Positions 47,247 through 58,829 of a DNA stretch of 64,000 nucleotides are shown one piece after another (the stretch's first letter is position 1; every line of letters begins with the position of its first letter). The stretch comes from Rhodamnia argentea (taxonomy: Eukaryota; Streptophyta; Magnoliopsida; Myrtales; Myrtaceae). A program made the translations under genes and the position numbers. The DNA lies in contig NC_063157.1 of the NCBI RefSeq assembly GCF_020921035.1, positions 20,291,015 to 20,355,014 of the forward strand, in the 5' to 3' direction. The notes under the pieces are model-generated. The model was not told where the DNA came from. It saw only the letters and a program-made list of their open reading frames with translations, and searched no databases.

Positions 47247-50200
47247 ATGGTGGGTAAGGAGGAGTCCACCGTTAATCCTCTAGCTCCATGCCATATGCCC
47301 ACTGCCCTTAAGACCTTCTGGCGTTCGGCGTCCTGGTCGTCTTCTCGTACTGCGCAGCAGAACCCTGGTGAAGAAGCTAATAATTGCTCGGATTCAAATG
47401 GGAACGGTGGTCAGAACCGTCGTTTTCCTGCCCCTTTAACCCCGCGTTCCCAGCATAATTCCAAGGCAAGGTCATGTTTGCCGCCATTGCAGCCTTTGTC
47501 TATCACCCGACGGAGCTTAGATGAGTGGCCAAAAGCAGGATCTGACGATGTTGGTGAATGGCCACAGCCACCTACACCCAGCGGGAACAGAGGCGGGGAG
47601 AGGTTGAAGCTTGATATGTCTGCGATTCAGCGGAACCCTGATAAGAATGGTGGGTTAGTGAAGAGGGAAAAGATAGCATTCTTCGACAAAGAGTGTTCTA
47701 AGGTAGCTGAACACATATATCTTGGTGGGGATGCAGTGGCTAAAGACAGGGATATACTAAAGAGGAATGGAATCACGCATGTCCTGAACTGCGTGGGCTT
47801 TGTTTGCCCTGAGTATTTCAAAGCGGATTTTGTTTATAGAACTTTGTGGTTGCAGGATAGTCCATCGGAAGATATTACTAGCATTCTCTACGATGTCTTC
47901 GATTATTTTGAGGATGTTAGGGAAGAACGTGGGAGGGTTTTTGTGCACTGTTGTCAAGGCGTCTCCAGGTCAACATCTCTGGTGATAGCATATCTTATGT
48001 GGAGAGAGGGGCGGAGTTTTGATGATGCATTTCAGTTTGTGAAGGCTGCAAGAGGGATAGCTGATCCTAACATGGGTTTTGCTTGTCAGTTGTTGCAGTG
48101 TCAAAAAAGAGTTCATGCTTTTCCTTTGAGTCCAAGCTCATTGCTTAGGATGTACAGAATTGCGCCACATTCGTCCTATGATCCCTTGCATCTGGTTCCT
48201 AAAATGTTGACCGATCCTTCTCCTGCGGCACTAGATTCCAGAGGAGCTTTCATTGTACAGGTACCTTCGTCAATTTACGTGTGGATCGGAAGGGAATGTG
48301 AAGGCATAATGGAAAGGGATGCTAGGGCGGCTGTTTGTCAGATTATGAGGTATGAAAGAGTTCATGGTCCAGTGGTTGTGATCCGGGAAGGAGAAGAACC
48401 ATCATACTACTGGGATGCTTTCTCTAACCTCTTACCTTTGATGGATAAATCTGGCAATGGAGTGCCTGATAAGGAATTAATTGCCAGGAAAACATCCTCA
48501 GGGCGGAGAAAGGTGGATTTGTATGATGTAGATTTTGAAATTTTCAAGAAAGTAATAAAGGGGGGAGTTGTGCCTCCCTTTGCATCATCTGAAAATGAGG
48601 ATGAAACCCATCTTCCTGCTAGAGAAAGCAGTTGGAGTGTGTTGAGACGCAAATTTGCCCCCAGTAATATGAAGGATTTCGTGTCAGCTCCTAAGATTAC
48701 CCTGCCCAGGGTTTTCTCTGAGTCTATGATGGTTGTACATTCTCCTGTGAACTGTTCACCTGCATCATCGACTTCATCATCGTCATCATCGTCATCTCCT
48801 CCTTATCTTTCTCCAGATTCCCTCTCTTCCGATTCGAGCACGAGCTCGACGTACTTCTCCGAATCATCTCAAGATTCACCCTCAACAGCTTCCTGTTCAC
48901 TTCCCGTATCATCGACCCTATCTAACTTCTCTAATTTGTCTCTCCATCGTTCAATAACAATTTCTCAGCCTATGTCACAGAATCAGGATTTTATTGACAT
49001 CAATTTTCCTTCGAGGCGACACCCTCAGTCAGTCACTTCACCAGTTAAGAAAGTCTCACCCTCGCTTGCTGAACGCAGAGGTAGCGCATCTAGGACTCTA
49101 AAGCTACCAGTTGGGAAAGATAAACTAACACAGGTTCCATCCATTGCTGTTCCCCCACAAGAAAATGGGGTATGGGCAAATGGCGATTCTTGTTCATCAC
49201 TTGAACTGGTTCCTGACAGAGAAAATGTTGTAGGAACAGGGGATAGTATGAAAACCAGGGAGAGGCATCTGGTTCCAATAGGCAAGTTTCAGAAGCCTTG
49301 TCCAGTTGCTAGTGATCTACCTTCCAACAAAGTTGCTGGCATCCGAGCACAGAGTTGTTTAGGAAGAAGTGGAGAACTAGAAGAAGTTGGTGTTGCTTCT
49401 GTCTCAAGGGAAATTGATCAGAGTGACTTAGAATGTAATGGAAAAGTGCGACCCCTCATATATTGTTGGCCTAGTTTAGAAGAAGTTGCGCCTTTTGGTG
49501 GGAGTGATTTGAATTCAGGAGGTGTTTTTGCTATTTATTGTCCCGCTACATTTTTGAAACAGTCAAAGGAGGGGATTCTATACTTTTGGCTAGGAAGGTC
49601 CTTTAATTGCGATGAAAGCAAAACTCCAGTAAAAAGAAGCAGAGATCTAGTTAATGTAGAGAAGATTGACTGGAACCAAGTTGCACATGATTTTCTTTTA
49701 GAGAAAAGCCTTCCGAAGGAAACCAAAATTGAGGTATGCATTTTATGACAAAGCTCTTTATCATTTATCTGTGATCTATCGAATGCCTTGTGTGAGTTGG
49801 GTGTGCTTTATTGTAAAGATTCCTAAAATTAATGTGTTTGAATGAAACTGTTCTAAAATTTCCTATTCTTTCATGTATTTTCTTGGGTTTGACATGTTTT
49901 TGATGATTTTAGTTCTTTGGGAGGCATTTATCCTGTCTTCTTCAATTTCTATCAATCATTCCTGCTAAGAAAATGTTTATGACCAAATCGAACATGATCA
50001 TATGTTTATGACCAAATCGGACATGCTCATTCAGCATAGAAGCTCCTTGAAGATCGCATCGGTTTGACGCTTTAGTTGACAATTAACTTGGCACATAGGA
50101 CTTTAGTCGAGTTCACAATGTTATACAGTGGATCTGCAGGACCAAAGGTGTGCTTACTGGGTTTTGTGGAGTATTTTATTGTATATGACATATTTTTATT

Positions 50201-50866
50201 TCTTGGGCTAGCATTTGTCCTGTCTTCAATTTCTATCAGTAGTTAAGAAAATGTTCTCGATCCTATCTGATATGTCAATCAAATAGAAGCTACTTGTAGG
50301 CAGCCTCATTGTGGCTGTTTTTTTTTTTTGGTAAGGAGCCTCATGTGGCTGTTAATGCCTTAAATTAACTATTATCGGGAAAGTGAAATAAACTTTGCGT
50401 ACTGTATCAGGGACTTCATATTTGTCTTTGTGGTAATATGTTGGATAACTGGGCAAGATGAAGAAACAAGTGGGTTACTTGGTGAATCTATGTTGCGCGA
50501 TCCTGGGTATTAAGAAATACTCATTACCGGATTGGCATGTGTTTACCTTTTCAATAATGAGCCATGTTCATGTAATTGTCTCGTGTGGAGTTTAAGCCTA
50601 TCTTTGCACACTGATGGATATGTTCAATTTGCATTCTCACTGTTGTTCTAGGATATGCCTTCTTTTCATGAGTTCTTCCGGTGGACTGTTTGATTATAGC
50701 AGTTAAAGCATTTGGTAAAACTGTTTTGCTTCCTAAATGTATTCTTATGCCGAATGCTCGTCAACAGATTCTTATAGAAGATCAAGAACCTGAGGAATTC
50801 CTTGCAATTATGAGATTGGTCAGGAACAGTGAACTTCGGAAGGGACCAAGTAATCAAGTAGCTTAG
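47247..50866 (+). CDS. MKP1: MAP kinase phosphatase 1 (dual-specificity phosphatase)
   Basis: MKP1 dephosphorylates plant MAP kinases, notably MPK3 and MPK6, and restrains stress, defence and UV-B signalling. Exons are 47247-49733 and 50768-50866, joined in phase 0 at GT-AG to 861 residues, somewhat longer than the Arabidopsis protein. The first ATG of the frame is used (MVGKEES). The motif TFWRSASWSSSRTA and the run PLTPRSQHNSKARSCLPPLQ are MKP1 hallmarks. The phosphatase domain spans about residues 150-300 with His234-Cys235-x5-Arg241 (HCCQGVSRS); Cys235 is the nucleophile at the same number as in Arabidopsis. A gelsolin-like segment (RGAFIVQVPSSIYVWIG) follows. The C-terminal half is Ser-rich and probably disordered. 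The small last exon supplies the conserved tail (EDQEPEEFLAIM). Diverged copies of the 3' end occur at 61 and 63 kb. Confidence 0.95.
49890..50330. repeat. Duplicated blocks in MKP1 intron
   Basis: A block containing CCTGTCTTC, CAATTTCTATCA, AAGAAAATG and AGAAGCT occurs near 49920-50050 and again, diverged, near 50215-50300. Inside the first block, a 27-base unit starting ATGTTTATGACCAAATCG is repeated in tandem (49974-50030). Confidence 0.7.
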
Positions 50867-53260
50867 CAACCAAAGCAGCGTCTTCCATCAAGTGGCTTTT
50901 TTTTAATGTCAACCTGCACAGCTGCCTGCTCTTACAGTTGTCTTAGAGGTGATGATTTAAATTTTTGAGTAATTCTCCTATCTAATCATATGAATTAGAA
51001 AGCATTCAGGGTTAGCAACCCAACTCTATGTAATTTCGTAGTAATCATGATTAGACTATAAGATTTGACTAAGATAACCTCGTGGTTTCCTCCAACTCTT
51101 AATAATAGAAACTCTTGAACATGGCGTGGAACTGTTGAATTGCATGTGCGTGGAGTTAGAAGAGCACGAGTTTACGTTGTATGTTGCATTTGTAAAGGCT
51201 TAGCAATCATATTTTTTACCGTTTGTTTTGATAACTAAGCACTTTATGGAAATATAACCAAATTCAGACTGAGTACACAAGAAGTCCACATCTGAAAGTA
51301 ACAACTAACCAGAAAACAAGAAGACATTGTGAAAAAAACTGAACAAATAGAAAAAAGGTAGTCCACTCCATACCTGGTTTAGAACAAGGCTCTTCAGCTT
51401 TTGATGATTCAGTTCCAATAATATTGTGTCTCTGTTTTTCAAGGGATAAGTTCCGTACGAGAGAAAAAGGGAGATCTTTCCATAATTTCTTTGTGAATAT
51501 GAATCTTCTACGCTATTTGCAGCTAGCATTAAGTTCTGTTGTATTCTTCAGCATGGCCCAGTCGTTTCTGCTTTTTGACCCAATTCCAAATAGCCAAAGC
51601 ATCTTTTACGGTGAATAAGAAGATAATCAACAGATTAACCCGAATTTTTGCACATGTAAGCCCTATGCACGATGACTATTCTGTAAAGTCAGTTATCACC
51701 AATAAGATGCTTACCATGTGTAGTAATCAAAGCAAAGAATGCTACTTAACTTTTTTAAGAGCTTTAACTTTTTGAACTTGTTTAAGGAGAAAGTTGGGAA
51801 TTGAATGACAAAACAAGGCATGACAGAAGGATTTGCCATAAATAGCAAGATAATAGTTAATGTGGAAACTTTGCACGCACTCTGGAGTTTCTGCATGGAT
51901 GCATTTTCTGTTATGATCCCTGAGAACAAGTGAGAAGGAAACTTATGTTTCATCTGATTGGTAAATCATCTTTTGGTGTCTTTGGATGATTTTCATGATT
52001 TAAGTGTACGACCTGTATTGTTGTGACCGTTTTTGAGAGTACTGTTTAAAACTGACTGATTTGTCAAACAAGAACATGGGCTTTTTCCTTTCCTTTACAA
52101 AGTTCGAGATACTTGCTAGTGTGTTGGGTTGGCACTAGGTTTTGTAAACAAGTATACTTACCTTGTCTTTAGCATTACTTGAAGTTCCATTTTTTCTCAT
52201 GCTATGATCAGATCCTGAAAGTCGAGTGGATACATGATAGCTTGATGATGTCAGGCATTCTATTACTATTTCAACATTAGGTAGTACTTTAAAGCAAATC
52301 CAGTGCGCTAGCTTGGTTAGAGTCTTCCATTTTGTATATTATTTGTTCTTATGTTGATGAGAAATGTCGTGGCAATAGGAAAAAGAACTTTTTAGCTTGC
52401 TAAATCTGAAAGTCAAAAGTGAAGTATTCACAATTGAAGCAGATAATTAGCAAACGGGTTTGGAAGGGAAATTTCCTTTGTGCAGGGCAGCTCTCCCTGC
52501 ATAGTTGCAGAGCATTGTTGCAATATTCTGACTCTCCATGTCTTCCTGTGGTACTTTTGCAGGAGCGTTGGTCTTTATTCTTCAAGGCATTCTCCTTGTT
52601 GTACATTGCGGTGACAGTGTTGGCTGTCAAAACTTCTCGCTGGAGAGGGAAGTGACCTGGAACTTGTATATTCATTGCTTTCAGGAATAGATACAGATGT
52701 TTCCATGCAAAGATGCACTGTCTCTATATCATCTCATTTTTCTTTTGCTAGAAGCAGCCCGAGTATTATCACCTCTGCATTCTCGTAGTTGTAACTCGTG
52801 GCATACAAATGCAAGTGATACAAGTCTTGCATTGGCAACAGTCTAGAGGGGGAAGAATTCAGTAGCCCTCTTGCCCATCTTACTGGTGGTCCAGTTGTTA
52901 ATAACCGATCCATCAGAAACTGTGTTCGCAAGTAGATCTAAGCTCTAGAGATCCCCCTTGTCGATCTTAGGGGGGTCCTTGGTGGGAACTGGGAAGTGAT
53001 GAAGATCGGTGATGGTTGGCCAACCCCATGTATACAATTTCTACTTCGATCTGATGTACGCTATTTTAAAGCATGACCGAGTGGTCATAATGATAGAGTA
53101 GACTTTGATGTCACGGATCATGCAGATCACACGTTCCCAGAACACGAAATGTTTGGACATTGCCAATACATCAAAATTGCAAGTATATATCAAAGTTAGG
53201 ATAGCTTGGCTGGATAAATAATTTCAAAAGTGAAAACACAAAACCCAGTGGGTACTAATA
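50867..53260. other. MKP1 downstream region
   Basis: This is the 3' UTR of MKP1 and following noncoding sequence. The part from about 50815 to 52140 is the source or sister of the similar blocks at 61186-62060 and 63430-64000. No additional gene was recognised; short frames between 51424 and 52931 lack domains. Confidence 0.45.
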
Positions 53261-53715
53261 TAGCGGAAAAGTGTTAGAAAAGTTATAAATCTATTGCATT
53301 TGTTTCTTTTTAGTCTTAAATCTTTTAATTGTGTCAATTTAGTATTAAATCTTTTGACCTAGAGCAAATTCAGTCATTCCGATTATTTGTTATCAAATAT
53401 TGTTGGCATGGATGCTAGACGGCCTACGTGACATGACCGGTACCTGCGTGAACATTTTCTAATAATATGTTTGTAACTTTTGAATTTTCTTTGTTTCTTT
53501 TTTTTTTCTTTTTTTGTCCTCTTTCCTTTGGTGGGAGGAGAGCGAGGGTTGACCTCGCCCTGGCCCAAGTGATGCTAGCCTCGCCCAAGCGATGTCGACC
53601 TCGTCGTGAGTCGCTTGGGCTAGGGCAGCAATGCTTGGGCCAGGGCGAGGCCCACCCTTGCCCGGGCCATGTCGGGCTAGGGCGAACGCCGGCAAGGCCG
53701 ATCGTCCCTTGTGGC

Positions 53716-56707
53716 TAGTGAGTGCCATTTGGGCCCGTGGGCCCGGAACCGGCCCGTTGACCGGGCCCACGGTTCCCGGAAACGCGGAACCGGCCCGGAA
53801 CCGGCGGTTCCGGCCGGTTCCGAACCGCAAAAAAAAAAAAAAAAAAAGATGGTGGGCCGGGGCGGAGAGCCGTTGGGCTCTCGCCCCGGCCCCCCCTCTC
53901 CCCCCGTGCCCGCTTTGGGCCGTTGTTAACGTGCAACGGCCAAATTGGCGTTGTTAGCCAATTTGGCCGTTGCTTTTCATTTTTTAAAAAAAAATAATAA
54001 AAAAAAAATGATTCTTGCCTATAAATACATATGCTTCCCCTTTCATTTTTGTCACAAATTCTCTCGAACAATCTTTCGAATTCTCTCCGAAATCCTCTCA
54101 AATCGCTCAAATTCTCCCAATTCTCTCAATCCCGATCAATTCTCTCAAAAAATGGCAAGTGGAAGCGTAAATGCCGACAAGGGCAAGATGGCTATGGGAG
54201 ATTCCGACTATCCCTTTCATGAATACGATCCTCGTGAGTATGCAAGTTGGGAAGACGACGACGATAATATTAACTATGTCCCGATTCCGAACGTCGAGCA
54301 CATCCCAACACAAGAAAGTCTTCATCCTCCCACCGGTGTCGAAGAAACGTCAACGGCAAATGAGCCGGAACGGAAGGGCCGAGATAATACATCGGACTTG
54401 TGGCTACACTTCGACAAGGTACGTGATGAAGTCGAAGGTAAGTATAATGTAAAATGTAAATATTGTTCGCAAACTTATAAATTCACGAAAGGAGACGGTT
54501 ACGGAACATTCCGTCGGCATTTGACGAAAAAACATCCAACGCAAGCGGGGATCGACAATACGCAACAACAAATTTCCGGGTACGTCACTTCTAAGCCTCA
54601 TCCTTTATTTCGTTTCACTCAAGCACTTTATAAACAAACATTAGGTGAATATGTTGCCCTTGATCATGCTCCGTTTAATACTTGGTGAAAATTTTAATAT
54701 GAAATATTTGATAAATACTTGCGTTGGTTTCGCAAGCGCCAACTATTCCAAAAAATACTCTTAAACGCGAAGTTTTTCATCTTTATAAAAAAGGAAAAAA
54801 ATCTTTAGCAAAATTTTTTGCGGAATTCAATGGACGTGTGCATATAGGTAGCGATATTTGGAGTGATCCTTGGCAAATTCATTGTTATATGGGTGTCACG
54901 TGTCATTGGATAGATGACAATTGGATGATTCAAAAAAGACTTATTGCATTCCGAGTTTTTGATGAAAGCCATTCGGCTCATAATATTTATAGAATAATTA
55001 GGCAAGTTTTAGAAGAATATAATTTAATAAATAAAGTATTTTCAATTGGTTTTGATAATGCCGCCGCAAATACCGCTTCTATTCCCGAATTAGAAAATAT
55101 TTGCAAACCCACTTTTGGCGGACAATTTTTTCACATTAGATGTGCTTGTCATATTTTAAATTTATGTGTACAAAATGGTTTACGAACTCTTGACACGTCT
55201 CTCGCCCCAATAAAAAGTGCAATTAAATTTTTATGGAGTCGTCCCCAATGTATGAAATCATGGGGAAAATTTTGTAAACAAAATGGGAGAAGGCCAAGAA
55301 GATTTCCAAAAGATATTCCGACTCGTTGGAATTCTACGTACGAGTTGCTTCGGCAAACTTTTGAATATAAAGATTTATTATGTATGTTTATTTCACAAAA
55401 TATTCCCGAAATTACTTTACTTCCTCAACATTGGGACGTTTGCAAGAAAATTTTAGATATTTTGAAAATTTTTAATGATGCTACTAAGACTTTATCTGGT
55501 ATTTATTATCCTACAACGCATTTATTTTTAATAGAGTGTGTTAATATTAGTAGTGTTTTTAGTGAATATGAAAAAGATACCGAATTAGGTCAAACTATTT
55601 TAGTAATGCGAGAAAAATGGTTGCATTATTATTTGCAAATTCCTCTTGTCTATTTAGTTGGTATTGTTTTTGATCCACGTATTAAATTAGACGGTTTACA
55701 AGATTATTTGAATGTGTATTATCATGATTGTTTACATTTGGATGATTCAATAGATATTTTAAATATATTAGGACATGTTAAAGAATCTATAGTAGCATTA
55801 TATGGAGAATTTTGTAGTAGATATGGTTTAAGTGATTCCGGATCTTTACAATCTACCGCCTCACGTAGCGAAGGTGGTAGTTCACTTAGTAGAGGGTATA
55901 ATATGCTTAAGAGTAGGCAAAAAAAAAAAAAGGGGCAACGGGTAATATTTCTGAATTAGAAAAATATTTAACCACTCAATTTGAGTTTCGTGATGCAGAA
56001 CATAGTACAGATTTCGAAATCCTGAAGTGGTGGAAGAGTCACCAAATCGAGTATCCAGTTCTCGCCCTCATCGCTCGTCAAATATTAGCAACCCCTTCTT
56101 CAACGGTTGCAGTTGAACAAGCATTTAGTTCTGGAGGATTAATTTTGGACTCTCGCCGTTCAAGATTAAGCCCGGACTCGTGGAAGCTTAAGCTTGTGTC
56201 GGCGATTGGACGAGGGCGAAATATCGACACCAAGAGTTAGATCGTGAACACGAATTTTTTAGCGATGATGTTGGAGATACCACCGCCACGGGTACCACAA
56301 CGGGTAGCGACGATTGACGATGAGGTAAGTTGGGGTTCTCAAAGGTAAAAAGAACTACATGGGCTTTGATTCTTCTATCCCCAAGAAGATATGTAGGTCG
56401 CTTAATGATAATTCATTAAGTTCAAGCCCATTCCTTCTTTTTTTTTTTTCCCATATTTTATTACAATGTACAATTTAATTGTATTTTATAATTTATAATT
56501 TATTATATTTATTTTATTATTTATTATTTTAAAAATTATTATTAAAAATGAATCGGAATGAACCGGAACCGCCGGTTCAGAAGCTGAACCGGAACCGGCC
56601 CGGGAACCGGCCCGGAACCGCCGGTTCCGGTTCGGAACCGGAACCGCCATTTTTCACGGCCGGTTCCTGAACCGGAACCGGCGGTTCCACCGAACCGGCC
56701 GCGTCTA
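53716..56707 (+). mobile_element. hAT transposon, 2992 bp, 8-bp target duplication
   Basis: The element is bounded by CTTGTGGC at 53708-53715 and again at 56708-56715, a perfect 8-bp target duplication as expected for hAT transposons. Its ends are TAGTGAGTG and GCGTCTA. Both subterminal regions are packed with GGAACCGG/CCGGTTCC motifs (53745-53830 and 56560-56700), typical transposase-binding repeats. It carries a broken transposase at 54152-56317. It is inserted into the GC-rich interior of the long-TIR element. Confidence 0.88.
54152..56317 (+). pseudogene. hAT transposase with BED zinc finger, disrupted
   Basis: The first part (54152-54688) has an acidic N-terminus and a BED zinc finger: SDLWLHFDKV, the pair CKYC, then FRRHLTKKH. 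The central part (about 54725-55959) has the RNase H-like catalytic region with the SDIWSD, IGFDNAAANT and CACHILNLCVQ motifs. The last part has the C-terminal dimerisation region (LKWWKSHQIEYPVLALIAR, then TVAVEQAFSSGG). The frame is broken by in-frame stops at 54686 and 54695, a frame shift near 54725-54730, another at the A-run near 55920, and one near the 3' end. It resembles the RICESLEEPER-like domesticated group only by common hAT ancestry. It cannot make a full protein. Confidence 0.88.
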
Positions 56708-57128
56708 CTTGTGGCTGCGAGGGCCACCTTCGCCGGTGATGGCCATGTTGGCCACTAGAGGAAAGAGGAGGGAAAAATAGGGTAAAATAAAAGAAAGGAA
56801 GAAGAGAAAGAAAAAAAAATAATTCTAAGATTATTAAAATATTATTGAAAGAATGTCCGCGTCGGAGCTGGCCGTGCCACGTAGGTCTGTGTCTAAGTCA
56901 GCAATATCCGGTAAAAATTAGTCGGAATGACTCAATTGGTTCTAGGTAAAAAGATTTAGGACTAAATTGGCTCAATTAAAAAAGTTGATGACAAAATTGG
57001 CATAAATGCAATAGGATTAGGACCTTTATAACACTTCACCCCACCCACCCACGCACGCACACCCCCCACCCGCCCCCCCCCAAAAAAAAATTATAGTTGT
57101 GCATTCTTGTTTAACCATGAAGAGGACT

Positions 57129-57326
57129 CTAGATCATATCACATGCAACCCTAGATAAAACGACCAAATATATCTTTATCATATGAACTAAACATAAATA
57201 AAATCCTTTTGAACCAGAAATTACGTACCCTCCTTCGAGAACCTTCCCAAGAAGTTCGAGAGCAAGAGCCTGCGAACTCTTGATGGAATAATCCAAATAG
57301 ACGATGTAAGTCTGCGAACTTTGCAT
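57129..57326 (-). pseudogene. Possible subtilase propeptide exon fragment
   Basis: A minus-strand segment reads QTYIVYLDYSIKSSQALALE followed by LLGKVLEGG and then a GTACGT donor-like site. It resembles the start of the I9 inhibitor (propeptide) region of plant subtilisin-like proteases. No other subtilase part is nearby, so at best this is an isolated relic. Identity is tentative. Confidence 0.3.
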
Positions 57327-58060
57327 AAAAAGAAATCGTTAGTACGGAGAAGCGCTAAATAATCATTTTAGTCGATATTTGTTTTAAAACTTGCATGAAA
57401 CATTTCATTAGCACAAAATAATTTACTATAGCTTTTTTCACCAAACCTTAAAATATTGTCTGAATTTCCAAAAATCATGAAAAATATATATGTTGCTATA
57501 CGCGTAAGAATTTTCATGTGGTGAAAGTTTTTGGGTGTCGCACATTTGAAAAAAAAGAAGAAGTCAAAATGCGCGAGCCGCAATATTTTTGATTAAACGA
57601 AACAAAATGAAAAGATCAATCTGAAAAAAAAGGGTGTTGTTGCCTTTCTTTCTCCAAGATTTTGCGCATGGCAACGGCAATTGAACAGCAAGATGAGAAA
57701 CGAACAGAGGACAAGCACCCTAACGAAGATTGGACAGCATTGAGGGAGCAGGAGTTGTTGTCCCCATTGAAGGTTTCTTTCTTTTCCTGAAAAGAAAGAG
57801 ATTTGTCTGACCTCGAACTAGAGAATGTAATCTGAGAGACAAGTTAAAATTTCTTGTTGGATGAGGCATGATAGAATTGAGTTTATATCAAGGGCTTGCC
57901 AAGTAAAGTGGCCTTGCATTGATACACGATTCCAATTTGACGCCACACGTGCCAAAAAAATAAAATAAAAAAGCAATAAAATAATAAGCGGGAAAAACAA
58001 GAAAAAAGAAAGTTTAATTGGACAGTATTAGTTACCGTGGGTAAATAAAGCACTTGGTTG
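57327..58060. other. Intergenic, nothing recognised
   Basis: This is an AT-rich spacer between two long-TIR elements. Short open frames only; no recognisable domain or repeat. Confidence 0.4.
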
Positions 58061-58063
58061 CAA

Positions 58064-58224
58064 GGGAAAAATTACCGAAAAAGTTCTAAACATATTGCAA
58101 TTGTGTAAATTCAGTTCTAAACTTTATTTTTGTCAATTTAATTCTAAATCTTTTGTAATTGTACCAATTTAGTCTACTTTGCCGGTCGGTCCTGACGTGA
58201 AAAATTTCTAATAAGATCTTAATT

Positions 58225-58257
<33 letters not shown>

Positions 58258-58829
58258 TCCCTTCCTCTTCCCGCTTTGGCCAACGAGGGTCGCCGGAGCT
58301 CACCGGCAAGGGTTTCGTGGCCCCCAACGTGCCTCGCCTAGCCTAGGCGAGGCCATAGCAACTACGGGAGAGGGCGGTCTCGCCATGGCCTCGCCCATGG
58401 TTGGCAAGGCCATGGTCGAGCCTCACGAAACCCTCGTGAAGCATGGCCGGCCTAGCCTTGTGGCCGCGGGCAAAGGTGGCCATGGCCTCGCCACCGGCGG
58501 GTGAGGCTGCCCTCGTCGGTGGCCTCCATGGCCTTGCCCAGCCCGAGCGAGGCCTTTTTAGGTCGTGAAGCCTTTGCTAGCTATAGCTCCCTCGGCACAG
58601 CCAGAAGAGGAAGGAAAAGATGAACAAAGAAAGAGAACATAAAGAATAAAAAAGGAAGAAAGATTGAAAAAAATTATTAAAAATTGTGCACCTCAGTCCT
58701 GGTCGGTAAAGTAGAGTGAATTGACACAATTGCAAAAATTTTAGGACTCAATTGATAAAAAAAATAATTTAGTACTGAATTGACATAATTGCAATATGTT
58801 TAAAACTTTTTTTTTTTTGTAACTCTCCC
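58064..58829. mobile_element. Long-TIR MITE, 766 bp
   Basis: Inverted arms of about 145 bases run from 58064 (GGGAAAAATTACCG) and back from 58829 (read on the other strand, GGGAGAGTTAC). Both share AACATATTGCAATT, TCAATTTA and a CTACTTTRCCGRYC block. The GC-rich core carries CTCGCC/GGCGAG phrases like those in the interior of the 53269-57036 element, so the two belong to one family. The flanks TGGTTGCAA and AATTACAAA match only loosely. Confidence 0.7.

Larger units (their letters stand above)
53269..57036. mobile_element. Long-TIR (MULE-like) element hosting a hAT insertion
   Basis: The left arm (53269-53467) and right arm (56832-57036) are inverted repeats of about 200 bases. Shared landmarks include AAGTGTTA, CTATTGCATTT, CAATTTAGT-TAAATCTTTT-ACCTAGA and AGTCATTCCGA. 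The interior beside the arms is GC-rich with CTCGCCC phrases, as in the shorter relative at 58064-58829. Without the inner hAT element the host would be about 0.8 kb. A target duplication was not found; the right flank is a CCCAC-type simple repeat that may have obscured it. Confidence 0.7.

Noticed and set aside
53467-53957. Open frames on both strands in the GC-rich transposon core
   Set aside because: They arise from simple GGCGAGG/CCGGTTCC composition and cross the hAT insertion boundary.
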